From: Mycolicibacterium parafortuitum | GTDB lineage: Bacteria; Actinomycetota; Actinomycetes; Mycobacteriales; Mycobacteriaceae | NCBI RefSeq assembly: GCF_010725485.1 | Contig: NZ_AP022598.1 | Span: forward strand, 992,001 to 1,056,000 | Reading direction: 5' to 3' | DNA: 64,000 nt | Part shown: positions 19,568 to 28,516 of the stretch, piece after piece | Layout: the number at the start of each line of letters is the position of its first letter | Position numbering within the stretch: the first letter of the stretch is position 1 | The notes under the pieces: generated by a model | The model's database searches: none | What the model saw: the letters and a program-made list of their open reading frames with translations, nothing else | Told to the model about the DNA's origin: nothing | Translations under genes and position numbers: made by a program

Positions 19568-21766
19568 ATGCCCATCGCGATCTCAGAAGAGCACAACGAC
19601 CTCGCCGATTCGGTGCGCGCGTTCGTCGCCCGGGTGTCCCCGTCGGAGGTGCTCCACGACGCGCTGGAGACGCCGATCCCGAATCCGCCGCCGTACTGGA
19701 AGTCCGCCGCCGAGCAGGGCCTGCACGGCGTGCACCTCGCCGAGCCGGTCGGCGGTCAGGGTTTCGGCATCCTCGAATTGGCGGTCGTGGTCGCAGAATT
19801 CGGGTACGGCGCGGTGCCGGGTCCGTTCGTTCCGTCGGTGATCGCGAGCGCACTCATCGCCGCCCATGACCCGGCCACCGAGGTGCTGAGCGGCCTGGCG
19901 TCCGGGGAGGTCATCGCCGCCTACGCGATCGACTCCGGCCTGACCGCCACCCGGCAGGGCGACCGGCTGGTGATCCGCGGCGAGGTGCGCGCCGTGCCCG
20001 CCGCGGCGCAGGCATCCCTGCTGGTGCTGCCGGTGTCGATCGACTCCGGCGAGGAGTGGGTGCTCCTCGACGCCGATCAGCTCGAGGTCGAGCCCGTCGG
20101 CAGTGTCGACCCGCTGCGTCCCGTCGCCCACGTCCGTGCCAACGCCGTCGAGGTCGGCGAGGACCGGGTGCTGAGCAACCTGAGCCGTGCGCACGCCCGC
20201 GCGCTGATGTCGACGCTGCTGTCCGCCGAAGCTGTCGGCGTCGCCCGCTGGGCCACCGACACCGCCGCGGCCTACGCCAAGATCCGTGAGCAGTTCGGCC
20301 GGCCCATCGGCCAGTTCCAGGCTGTGAAACACAAGTGCGCCAATATGATCGCCGAGACCGAGCGTGCGACCGCCGCCGTGTGGGATGCCGCCAGGGCACT
20401 CGACGAGGTCACGAGCGACGACGCCCGGGACTCAGCCGCCGGCTTCGAGTTCGCCGCCGCCGTGGCCGCCACCCTGGCGCCCGCGGCCGCACAGCACACC
20501 ACCCAGGACTGCATCCAGGTGCACGGCGGTATCGGGTTCACCTGGGAGCACGACACCAACGTCTACTACCGCCGCGCCCTGGTACTGGTCGCGTCGTTCG
20601 GCCGCGCGGCGGAGTACCCGCAGCGCGTCGTTGACCTCGCCACCTCGACCGGTATGCGCGCGCTGAGCATCGACCTCGACCCCGACACCGAGAAACTGCG
20701 GTCCGAGATCCGCGCCGAAGTGGCCGCGCTGAAAGAGATTCCACGGGAACAGCGGGCCGCCGCGATCGCCGAGGGCGGCTGGGTCGCGCCGCATCTGCCC
20801 ACGCCGTGGGGCCGCGCCGCGAGCCCGGTCGAGCAGATCATCATCGCGCAGGAGTTCTCCGAAGGGCGGGTCAAGCGACCCCAGATGGGCATCGCCGCGT
20901 GGATCATCCCGTCGATCGTCGCGTTCGGCACCGACGATCAGCAGCAGCGCTTCCTGCCGCCGACCTTCCGCGGCGAGATGATCTGGTGCCAGCTGTTCTC
21001 CGAGCCCGGCGCCGGATCCGACCTGGCGAGCCTGACCACCAAGGCCACCAAGGTCGACGGCGGCTGGCGGATCACCGGCCAGAAGATCTGGACCACGGGT
21101 GCGCAGTACTCGCAGTGGGGCGCGCTGCTGGCACGGACGAACCCGAGCGCCCCGAAACACCAAGGCATCACGTACTTCCTGCTCGACATGACCAGTCCCG
21201 GTGTGGAGGTCAAGCCGCTGCGGGAGCTCACCGGGCACGCGATGTTCAACACCGTGTTCATCGACGACGTGTTCGTCCCCGACGATCTGGTGCTCGGCGA
21301 CATCGACCGCGGCTGGGAGGTCAGCCGCAACACGCTGACCAACGAGCGGGTGTCGCTCGGCAGCAGCGAGCCGGCGTTCCTGCCGAGTCTGGACAGGTTC
21401 GTCGAGTTCCTGCGCGACGGACACTTCGACCAGGTCGCCCAGCACCACGCCGGCACGCTGATCGCCGAGGGGCACGCCGCCAAGGTGCTCAACATGCGGT
21501 CGACGCTGCTGACGCTGGCCGGTGGTGACCCGATGCCGGCCGCGGCGATCTCGAAGCTGCTGTCGATGAAGACCGGGCAGGGCTACGCCGAGTTCGCGGT
21601 GTCGTCGTTCGGCACCGACGCCGTCGTCGCGGACACCGATCAGCCGCCCGGCCGGTGGGCGCAGTACCTGCTGGCCAGCCGCTCGACCACGATCTACGGC
21701 GGTACCTCCGAGGTGCAGCTCAACATCATCGCCGAGCGACTGCTCGGACTGCCCCGGGATCCGTAG
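19568..21766 (+). CDS. fadE6: Double-domain acyl-CoA dehydrogenase FadE6
   Basis: 732 residues (M. tuberculosis FadE6 about 731): two acyl-CoA dehydrogenase units in one chain. The first (about 1-365) ends in the FAD-contact motif IQVHGGIGFTWEHD. The second (about 370-732) has WCQLFSEPGAGSDLA and ends IYGGTSEVQLNIIAERLLGLP. It catalyses FAD-dependent alpha,beta-dehydrogenation of an acyl-CoA of unknown type, passing electrons to ETF. One unit of such fusions is often non-catalytic. Confidence 0.92.
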   Translation: MPIAISEEHNDLADSVRAFVARVSPSEVLHDALETPIPNPPPYWKSAAEQGLHGVHLAEPVGGQGFGILELAVVVAEFGYGAVPGPFVPSVIASALIAAHDPATEVLSGLASGEVIAAYAIDSGLTATRQGDRLVIRGEVRAVPAAAQASLLVLPVSIDSGEEWVLLDADQLEVEPVGSVDPLRPVAHVRANAVEVGEDRVLSNLSRAHARALMSTLLSAEAVGVARWATDTAAAYAKIREQFGRPIGQFQAVKHKCANMIAETERATAAVWDAARALDEVTSDDARDSAAGFEFAAAVAATLAPAAAQHTTQDCIQVHGGIGFTWEHDTNVYYRRALVLVASFGRAAEYPQRVVDLATSTGMRALSIDLDPDTEKLRSEIRAEVAALKEIPREQRAAAIAEGGWVAPHLPTPWGRAASPVEQIIIAQEFSEGRVKRPQMGIAAWIIPSIVAFGTDDQQQRFLPPTFRGEMIWCQLFSEPGAGSDLASLTTKATKVDGGWRITGQKIWTTGAQYSQWGALLARTNPSAPKHQGITYFLLDMTSPGVEVKPLRELTGHAMFNTVFIDDVFVPDDLVLGDIDRGWEVSRNTLTNERVSLGSSEPAFLPSLDRFVEFLRDGHFDQVAQHHAGTLIAEGHAAKVLNMRSTLLTLAGGDPMPAAAISKLLSMKTGQGYAEFAVSSFGTDAVVADTDQPPGRWAQYLLASRSTTIYGGTSEVQLNIIAERLLGLPRDP

Positions 21767-21877
21767 CAGATAAGCCGACCCTGGCGTTTCGGGTCATCCC
21801 GGGTGGGCAATCCCTCGACGCGCGCAGGTTGCGCACAAGAGAATCCCACCCGGGGTTCACGGCAGAAAGAGGCTCCC

Positions 21878-22060
21878 ATGGCACTCGACGACGACGACAT
21901 CACCACGACCCCCGGCGACGGCGGCGAGGGCACCGCCGACGGCGGCAGCAACCCCGAAGGCCACGACGGCGGCGCCGACGGCACCGCGTCCGGTGAGGGC
22001 ACCGCCGACGGCGGCAGCAACCCCGAAGGCCACGACGGCGGCGCTGACGGCACCGCCTGA
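21878..22060 (+). CDS. Small two-repeat acidic peptide, possible RiPP precursor
   Basis: 60 residues. A leader-like start MALDDDDITTTPGDG is followed by two almost identical 22-residue repeats (residues 16-37 and 39-60) built from ADGGSNPEGHDGGADGTA. Composition is Gly/Asp/Glu/Thr with one His, one Asn and one Pro per repeat, and no Cys, aromatic or membrane segment. The ATG has a strong ribosome site (AAAGAGG). The stop lies 9 bases before the JmjC oxygenase gene, so they form one operon. Function is not known; the context suggests it is the substrate of that oxygenase. Confidence 0.7.
   Translation: MALDDDDITTTPGDGGEGTADGGSNPEGHDGGADGTASGEGTADGGSNPEGHDGGADGTA
21923..22057 (+). repeat. Tandem 69-bp-period repeat inside the small peptide gene
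   Basis: Two copies (21923-21988 and 21992-22057) of a 66-base unit separated by one Ser codon. They differ at only a few third-codon positions. This points to a recent internal duplication of the presumed core peptide. Confidence 0.9.
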
Positions 22061-22069
22061 GGTTCCGCC

Positions 22070-23296
22070 GTGCTGAGCCGATGCATCGGAATCGATCCTG
22101 AGGTCTTCGCTGCTGAGTACTGGGGTCGCAAGCCGCTGCTGAGCTCTGCCGACGCGCTACCCCGCGATTTCGGCGATCTGCTCTCCCCGGCCATGGTCGA
22201 CGAGCTCATCGCCGAGCGCGGGGTACGCGCGCCGTTCATCCGGCTGGCCAAGGAGGGCCAGGTCCTGGCCAAGGATTCCTATCTCGGACCGGCGGGATTC
22301 GGCGCCGAGATCACCGACCAGGTCGACTCGGCCAAGGTGCTCACACAGCTCGCCGCCGGTGCGACGGTCGTGCTGCAGGGTCTGCACCGGCTGTGGCCGC
22401 CGCTGATCGACTTCACCCACCGGGCGGTCGCCGACATCGGGCACCCGGTGCAGGCCAACGCCTACATCACCCCACCGGACAACCGCGGGTTCGACTTCCA
22501 CTACGACGTCCACGACGTGTTCGTGCTCCAGGTTTCGGGCACCAAGCGCTGGGTCGTGCACGAACCGGTGCACCTGCACCCGCTGCCGGACCAACCGTGG
22601 ACGCTGTTCCGGGAGCAGATCGCGCAGCGGGTCACCACCGAACCTGTCATCGACACCGTGCTGACCAAGGGCGATGCGCTGTATCTGCCCCGCGGCTGGA
22701 TTCATGCGGCGCAGGCGATGGACACCACCTCCATCCACCTGACCATCGGGGTGTCCGCGACCACCGGGATCGACGTCGCGCGCGCGGTGCTCGACGAACT
22801 CGCCCGCACCGACGAGTTCCGCGTGCCGCTGCCGCTGGGCATCGACCCGGCCTCCGACGACCACACCGCGGCGCTCGCGGCCAAGGTGATCGCAGCGCTG
22901 GTCACCCACCTACGCGACGATGCGGCCACACTCAGCGCATCGGCCGCCGAGCGGCTCAAGAAGCGGCACGCGGACCGGACCCGTCCCGAGGAGATCCGTC
23001 CGCTGGCGACACTGCGGGCGACCGAGCAGGCGGCGACCGTCCGCGTCCGGCTGCGCCGCGGACTGGATACGACGGTGCGCCACGACGCCGACGGACGGGT
23101 GTCGGTCGCGGTGTCCGGCAAGACCGTCACGTTCCCCGCGCCGTGCGCGGCGGCGCTCGACGACGTTCTCACCGGCCGAGTCCTCGGCGCCGACGACGTC
23201 GCCGGTCTCGACAGCGCCGACGGTGCGGTGCTGATCCGGCGGTTGCTGCGCGAGGGCATCGTCGTTCCCGTGGTGCCTGTGGTGCCTGCCACGTGA
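22070..23296 (+). CDS. JmjC/cupin_4 2-oxoglutarate-dependent oxygenase
   Basis: 408 residues of the cupin_4 family, whose characterised members (bacterial RoxA/YcfD, human MINA53 and NO66) hydroxylate Arg or His side chains of proteins. The iron triad is visible: H144 and D146 in FDFHYDVHD and H212 in LPRGWIHAA. SGTKRWVVHEP is the usual strand that helps bind 2-oxoglutarate. A C-terminal winged-helix-like region follows. The GTG at 22070 is the first good start. Its stop overlaps the next gene (GTGA). The His- and Asn-bearing peptide just upstream is the obvious candidate substrate. Confidence 0.87.
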   Translation: MLSRCIGIDPEVFAAEYWGRKPLLSSADALPRDFGDLLSPAMVDELIAERGVRAPFIRLAKEGQVLAKDSYLGPAGFGAEITDQVDSAKVLTQLAAGATVVLQGLHRLWPPLIDFTHRAVADIGHPVQANAYITPPDNRGFDFHYDVHDVFVLQVSGTKRWVVHEPVHLHPLPDQPWTLFREQIAQRVTTEPVIDTVLTKGDALYLPRGWIHAAQAMDTTSIHLTIGVSATTGIDVARAVLDELARTDEFRVPLPLGIDPASDDHTAALAAKVIAALVTHLRDDAATLSASAAERLKKRHADRTRPEEIRPLATLRATEQAATVRVRLRRGLDTTVRHDADGRVSVAVSGKTVTFPAPCAAALDDVLTGRVLGADDVAGLDSADGAVLIRRLLREGIVVPVVPVVPAT

Positions 23297-24180
23297 CCGC
23301 AGCCAAACGCGCGCCGTGCAGCGACCAGTCGCTGGCGCGCGATGAACCGATGTACGGCACGGCGTCGGCGGGTTCGGCCTGGCTGCTCCTCGAACTGGAG
23401 GGTGGCTGGGGACCGTCGGCCTTCCTGCAGTCCCCCGGCAGCATCGACCCGGAGCTGGGCCGCGCCGTCGTGCGCCGCGCCGAATCCGCGGGCATGCGCA
23501 TCGCGGCGATCCGCCGCCACGGTCGCCGCTCCTCGTCACCGCGCTGGCGGTGGTTCGTCGCGAAATCCGATGTCGGCGCGCACGCACTGTTTCACGGGGA
23601 GGTCGACGATGCCCGGGACTACCTCGACATCGACCTCGGCGGCCGCGACGGCACGGCGATCGACGGTCCGCTCGTCGCCGTGTGCGCGCACGGACGGCAC
23701 GACCAGTGTTGCGCGGTGCGCGGCCGTGGGGCCGTGGCCGCGATCGCCGCCGCATATCCCGAATCGACGTGGGAATGCTCACATCTGGGCGGCGACCGGT
23801 TCGCCGCCACGATGCTGATCCTCCCGGAAGGACTCTGCTACGGCCGTGTCGACAGCGCCGACGCCGCCGAGCTGGTCCGGCTCTACTGCGACGGAAAGCT
23901 CGACGACCGCTTCCTGCGCGGCCGCACATCGCTGCCGCACGCCGTGCAGGCCGCGCAGCACTTCGCACGAGTTGCCAACGGCGACAACCGCATCGAAGCC
24001 CTGCCGCCGGTGTCGCTGACCGGCGGCACCGACGAGATCGCGGTGGTGCTGGCGACCGGGTCGGGCACCGTCGAGGTGATCCTCGAGGTGGGGATGTCCG
24101 AACCGCTGTTCTCCCAGTGCCGGGCCACCACTGCGGGACCGGTGCGCACCTTCAGGTTGCGTTCGATACGCGGCATGTAA
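23293..24180 (+). CDS. Sucrase/ferredoxin-like [2Fe-2S] thioredoxin-fold protein
   Basis: 295 residues. Cys/His motifs CAHGRHDQCC and ECSHLGGDRF fit the Suc_Fer-like family, a thioredoxin-like ferredoxin fold that holds a [2Fe-2S] cluster. It probably carries electrons; the partner is unknown. The GTG start overlaps the JmjC gene stop, and its own stop overlaps the start of the next gene (TAATG), so it is tightly coupled in the cassette. Confidence 0.83.
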   Translation: MTAAKRAPCSDQSLARDEPMYGTASAGSAWLLLELEGGWGPSAFLQSPGSIDPELGRAVVRRAESAGMRIAAIRRHGRRSSSPRWRWFVAKSDVGAHALFHGEVDDARDYLDIDLGGRDGTAIDGPLVAVCAHGRHDQCCAVRGRGAVAAIAAAYPESTWECSHLGGDRFAATMLILPEGLCYGRVDSADAAELVRLYCDGKLDDRFLRGRTSLPHAVQAAQHFARVANGDNRIEALPPVSLTGGTDEIAVVLATGSGTVEVILEVGMSEPLFSQCRATTAGPVRTFRLRSIRGM

Positions 24181-24527
24181 TGGCGAAAGCTGGGAACCCC
24201 GCCGAGGTGACCAACGACCGCAACTTCGTAGAGAAACGCTTCAATCAACCCGGCGAGTACCGCGCCGCGGTGACCTACGCGCTGGTCGTCGTGGCGGTGG
24301 CCGGGCTCGCTTTCGCCGTCTACGCGTTCGGGCCGCGTGACTCGGTGTTCAGCGCCGCCCTGGTGCCGGCGTTCCTGTTCCTCGGCGGCGTCGGCGCACT
24401 GATCCGCGCCTACCGCGAGTGGAAGGCCCAGCGGGGGTGGACCGCCTGGCAGGGTGCGGGCTGGTTCCTGCTGCTACTGATGCTGGTGGCACTCGCGCTG
24501 CCCGGTTCGGCGGCGTTCGCGGGTTAG
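24180..24527 (+). CDS. Small three-span membrane protein
   Basis: 115 residues with three hydrophobic stretches (about 30-51, 58-80 and 93-114) and a charged loop YREWKAQRGW. No catalytic motif is seen. The ATG overlaps the previous stop in TAATG. It closes the peptide/JmjC/ferredoxin cassette and could be an export or anchoring partner, but this is only context. It converges on the SDR gene with a four-base overlap. Confidence 0.75.
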   Translation: MAKAGNPAEVTNDRNFVEKRFNQPGEYRAAVTYALVVVAVAGLAFAVYAFGPRDSVFSAALVPAFLFLGGVGALIRAYREWKAQRGWTAWQGAGWFLLLLMLVALALPGSAAFAG

Positions 24528-25303
24528 GGCAGGATCGCGTCGACGTAGCCGCCGTCCACCCGCAGCGCACCGCCGGTCGTCGCCGACGCCAGCGGCGACG
24601 CCAGATACACGACCATGTTCGCGACCTCCTCGGGTTCGATCAGCCGCTGGATCAGCGACTGCGGACGATGCCTGCGGATGAACTCGCGCTGCGCCTCGTC
24701 CCACGGCAGTGCCGGGTCGACCAGCTGGTAGACGAACTCCTCGACGCCCGCGGTGTGCGTGGGGCCCGCGATCACGGAGTTCACGGTCACGCCGGTGCCG
24801 GCGGCGCTCTTGGCGAACCCGCGTGATAGGGCCAGCAGCGCGGTCTTGGAGACGCCGTAGTGGATCATCTCCTCCGGGATCACCACCGCCGAGTCGCTGG
24901 CGATCTGCAGCACCCGGCCCCAGTGCCGCTGCGTCATCCCGGGCAGGTAGAGGCGGATCAGCCGCGCCGCGGCCAGCACGTTGACGTCGAAGAACCGCCG
25001 CCACTGCTCGTCGCTGATCTCGAAGGCGGGGGCGGCGCCGAAGATCCCGAGGTTGTTGACGAGGATGTCCACGGCGGGAACGGCGTCGAAGAGCGCCTGC
25101 GCCCCGTCGTCGGTCGCGACGTCGGCGGCGACACCGAACGCGTCGCCCTCGATCGTCGCGACGGCCTCGTCGACCCGGTCCTGGCTGCGGCCGTTCACGA
25201 CGACGCGCGCCCCCGCCGACGCGAGGCCGGTCGCGATGGCCAGCCCGATGCCCTGCGTGGAGCCGGTGACCAGCGCGGTCTTTCCGTTCAGATCGATGTT
25301 CAC
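24524..25303 (-). CDS. Short-chain dehydrogenase/reductase
   Basis: 259 residues, classical SDR. The cofactor motif TGSTQGIG is at 13-20 and the structural NNLG lies near residue 83. The catalytic Ser is in the QIASDSAV stretch and Tyr/Lys are in HYGVSK. Predicted NAD(P)-dependent oxidoreductase on an unknown alcohol or ketone. It may be co-transcribed after fadD2, which lies 49 bases upstream on the same strand. Confidence 0.9.
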   Translation of the reverse strand: MNIDLNGKTALVTGSTQGIGLAIATGLASAGARVVVNGRSQDRVDEAVATIEGDAFGVAADVATDDGAQALFDAVPAVDILVNNLGIFGAAPAFEISDEQWRRFFDVNVLAAARLIRLYLPGMTQRHWGRVLQIASDSAVVIPEEMIHYGVSKTALLALSRGFAKSAAGTGVTVNSVIAGPTHTAGVEEFVYQLVDPALPWDEAQREFIRRHRPQSLIQRLIEPEEVANMVVYLASPLASATTGGALRVDGGYVDAILP

Positions 25304-25352
25304 GCTGGGGTACTACGACCTGCGGGCGCCGACTATTCCGCCCGGGCGGGCT

Positions 25353-27062
25353 TCAGGACTCGGGGATCTCCATCTCGCGCAACTCGCGCTTGAGGATCTT
25401 CCCGGTCGGGTTGCGCGGAAGCTCGTCGATGAAGACCACCTCACGCGGAACCTTGTAGCGAGCGAGGTTTTCCCGCACGTAGGTCTTGATGCCGTCCTCG
25501 TCGATCGTGGCGCCCTCGGCTTTGACCACGAAGCAGCGCAGCCGGTGCCCCCACTCCTTGTCCTCGACGCCGATCGCGGTGGCCTCCACCACTTCCGGAT
25601 GGCCGCTGACGAGGTCCTCGATCTCGGCGGGGAACACGTTCTCGCCGCCGGAGACGATCATCTCGTCGTCGCGACCGCTGACGTAGAGCAGATCGTGCTC
25701 GTCGAAATAGCCGACATCACCGGAGGACAGCAGCCCGTCGATGATCTGTTTCCCGCCACCACCGGTGTAGCCCTCGAACGGGAAGAAGGTGCCGACGAAG
25801 ATCCGGCCCACCTCGCCGCGCGGCACCTCGTTGCCGTTGTCGTCGAGGATCTTGACCTTCATCCCCTTGACGACCGGGCCGACCGTGGCCGGGTTGATCG
25901 AAAGATGTTGCGGCCCGGCGATTGTCGCGAACGACACCTCGGTGGAGCCGTACAGGTTGTAGACGACCGGGCCGAGTTCCTTCAGCGCCCTGGTGGCCAG
26001 TTCGGCGCCGAGCTGGCTGCCCGAGACGAACACGATGCGCAGCGACGACAGGTTCGGCTTCGGCGAGGTTTTGTCGAGTTCGTCGAGGATGCGCGACAGC
26101 ATCACGGGCACCACGACGATCGCGGTGGCCTGGTGCTTCTCGATGTCGGCGAGCACCGTCGCCGGCTTGAACCGTCTGCGCAGCACCAGCGTGGTGCCCA
26201 GCATCATCGCGATCGTCGCGTGCAGGAACCCCAGCGCGTGGAACATCGGCGCGGGCAGCGACGTGACCTCACCGGACTTGAACGGCACCGAGGACAGCAC
26301 GCCGCCGATCGGCGCCAGCGACGGCGGGGCACTGCGATTGGCGCCCTTCGGCGTTCCGGTGGTGCCGCTGGTCAGGATGATGACCGACGAATGCTTGGTC
26401 ACCTTCGGCGGCGGCGTCGAATCGGTGCGCGCGACGAGTTCCTCGAGGGTCTCGTCGGTGCTGCCCGACGACTCCTCCTTATCCGGGTTGACGCCGAGGG
26501 AGCGCAGCTTGCCGAGTTCGGGTTCGGCGGCCGAGACGGCCTTGGTGTACTCGTCGTCGTAGATGATCAGCTTCGCGCCTTCGCGCTCTGAGACCTCTTT
26601 GATCTGCGGCCCGGAGAACTCGCTGTTGAGCAGGATGATGCGGGCACCCGTCTTGCCCGCGGCGTACACCGAGACCAGGAACCAGCGGTGGTTGCGCGCC
26701 AGGATCGCGACCCCGTCCCCGCCCTTGACGCCCTTGGCGATCAACCCGTTGGCGACCGCGTTGGCGGCGTTCTCCATCTCGGCGAACGTCATCTCACCGA
26801 AGTCGTCGATCACCGCCGCGCGATTCGGGTAGCGGCGCGCGTTCAGCGCGGGAATCATCCCGAACTCACCCCAGCGCACCATGTCTGCGACGAACGCGGC
26901 GATGTCCTGCGGTGGTTCGAGCTTGAGCGCACCGGCCTCGAACATCTTGCGGGCGTAGTGCAGTTCGGCGGTGCCGCGGTCGACATATTTGCCGACCGTC
27001 TTCCCCAACGTCTGCTGAACTGTGGCGAGCGCCTGCAACGGAAGATCGCTGAGCTTCGACAT
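25353..27062 (-). CDS. fadD2: Fatty-acyl-CoA/AMP synthetase FadD2
   Basis: 569 residues (M. tuberculosis FadD2 about 560). ANL-superfamily motifs appear in order: the P-loop LTSGTTGTPKGANR, YGSTE, the hinge SGRDDEMIVSGGENVFP and the C-terminal PTGKILKREL with the catalytic Lys. It activates fatty acids through an acyl-AMP. It is divergent from the polD2-like gene with 55 bases between starts. Confidence 0.92.
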   Translation of the reverse strand: MSKLSDLPLQALATVQQTLGKTVGKYVDRGTAELHYARKMFEAGALKLEPPQDIAAFVADMVRWGEFGMIPALNARRYPNRAAVIDDFGEMTFAEMENAANAVANGLIAKGVKGGDGVAILARNHRWFLVSVYAAGKTGARIILLNSEFSGPQIKEVSEREGAKLIIYDDEYTKAVSAAEPELGKLRSLGVNPDKEESSGSTDETLEELVARTDSTPPPKVTKHSSVIILTSGTTGTPKGANRSAPPSLAPIGGVLSSVPFKSGEVTSLPAPMFHALGFLHATIAMMLGTTLVLRRRFKPATVLADIEKHQATAIVVVPVMLSRILDELDKTSPKPNLSSLRIVFVSGSQLGAELATRALKELGPVVYNLYGSTEVSFATIAGPQHLSINPATVGPVVKGMKVKILDDNGNEVPRGEVGRIFVGTFFPFEGYTGGGGKQIIDGLLSSGDVGYFDEHDLLYVSGRDDEMIVSGGENVFPAEIEDLVSGHPEVVEATAIGVEDKEWGHRLRCFVVKAEGATIDEDGIKTYVRENLARYKVPREVVFIDELPRNPTGKILKRELREMEIPES

Positions 27063-27117
27063 GCGTCAACCTTATGTGACGCCGGTCGCACCGCGGATTG
27101 GAACCTACGATGAGGAA

Positions 27118-28356
27118 ATGGCCGCCCGCGAGTCCTTCGAGATCGGCGGTCAGGCGGTGCCGATCACCCATCCGGACAAGGTGGTGTTCGGCGATCTCGG
27201 GGTCACCAAGCTCGATCTGATCGAGTACTACGCCGCGGTCGCCGACGGCGCGTTGCGCGGGGTCCGGGACCGCCCGATGATCCTCAAACGGTTCGTCAAG
27301 GGCATCGGGGAAGAGGCGGTGTTCCAGAAGCGCGCTCCGGAAAAACGCCCCGACTTCGTCGACGTCGCCGAGCTCAAATACGCGCGCGGCACCTCCGCCA
27401 AGGAAGCGGTCCTGCACGATGCGGCGGGGCTGGTGTGGGCGGTGAACCTGGGCTGCGTGGACCTCAACCCGCACCCGGTGCGGGCCGACGACCTGGACCA
27501 TCCCGACGAGTTGCGTGTCGACCTGGACCCGATGCCGGGGGTCGGGTGGCGCCAGATCCTCGACGTCGCGTTCGTCGCGCGTGAGGTCCTCGAAGACCAC
27601 GGGCTGGTCGCCTGGCCCAAGACGTCGGGGTCGCGCGGCTTCCACATCTATGCCCGAATCCACCGGCACTGGCCGTTCAAGCAGGTGCGGCTGGCGGCCG
27701 AGGCGGTCGCGCGCGAGGTGGAGCGGCGGGCCCCGGAGTCGGCGACGGCGCGCTGGTGGAAAGAGGAACGCCACGGCGTGTTCGTCGACTTCAACCAGAA
27801 CGCCAAGGATCGCACGGTCGCGTCGGCGTATTCGGTGCGCGCCACGCCGGACGCGCGGGTGTCGACCCCGCTGTTCTGGGACGAGGTCGCCGGCTGCCGA
27901 CCCGAGGATTTCACGCTGCACACCGTGCCTGCCCGGTTCGCCGAGCTGGGCGACCCGTGGGAGGGGATGGACGACTCCCCCGGCGGCCTGGAGGCGCTGC
28001 TGGAGCTCGCAGAGCGGCTCGGCCCGCCCGAGAAGGCCCCGAAGGGCGCCAACAGGTCCGTCGACGGACGGCGGGCGTCGGTGATGCCGCTGATCGAGAT
28101 CGCGCGGACCAAGACGAAGGACGAGGCGCTGGCCGCGCTGGCGCAGTGGCGTGAGAAGTACCCGGCCGCATCCGAGAATCTGCAGCCCGCAGATGTTCTC
28201 GTCGACGGGATGCGGGGCCCGAGTTCGATCTGGTACCGGATCCGGATCAACCTGCAGCACGTCGCCGAGGATCAGCGGCCGCCGCAGGAGGATCTGCTGG
28301 CCGACTACAACCCGTGGGCCGGCTACACCGGCGCCCAGGTGCAACGCCCGGATTGA
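27118..28356 (+). CDS. LigD-type polymerase/primase domain protein (PolD2-like)
   Basis: 412 residues of the archaeo-eukaryotic primase-like PolDom family, stand-alone like M. tuberculosis Rv0269c and M. smegmatis PolD2. The metal-binding motif is in LRVDLDPMPG, and KTSGSRGFHIY is the family catalytic/nucleotide region. These enzymes add ribo- or deoxyribonucleotides during repair or end joining. The ATG at 27118 has GATGAGGAA just before it; the 32 codons upstream overlap the fadD2 start and are rejected. Confidence 0.86.
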   Translation: MAARESFEIGGQAVPITHPDKVVFGDLGVTKLDLIEYYAAVADGALRGVRDRPMILKRFVKGIGEEAVFQKRAPEKRPDFVDVAELKYARGTSAKEAVLHDAAGLVWAVNLGCVDLNPHPVRADDLDHPDELRVDLDPMPGVGWRQILDVAFVAREVLEDHGLVAWPKTSGSRGFHIYARIHRHWPFKQVRLAAEAVAREVERRAPESATARWWKEERHGVFVDFNQNAKDRTVASAYSVRATPDARVSTPLFWDEVAGCRPEDFTLHTVPARFAELGDPWEGMDDSPGGLEALLELAERLGPPEKAPKGANRSVDGRRASVMPLIEIARTKTKDEALAALAQWREKYPAASENLQPADVLVDGMRGPSSIWYRIRINLQHVAEDQRPPQEDLLADYNPWAGYTGAQVQRPD

Positions 28357-28516
28357 GCCGGCGCTAAGTTACCGGCGAGTTTGCTGACCGGTGCCGCTCC
28401 AGGTTCTTACCGAAGTATTAGTCCTTACACCCAGCGGCCTTAAATTGGCTCACTACCTTGATCTATGTGTCGCCCAACCGGCGAGACCTGAGAGCACTGG
28501 ATCGAAGGGGGCTGCG

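Noticed and set aside
21923..22057. Possible CRISPR-like repeat
   Set aside because: Only two units with no variable spacers, fully inside a coding frame; it is a protein repeat.
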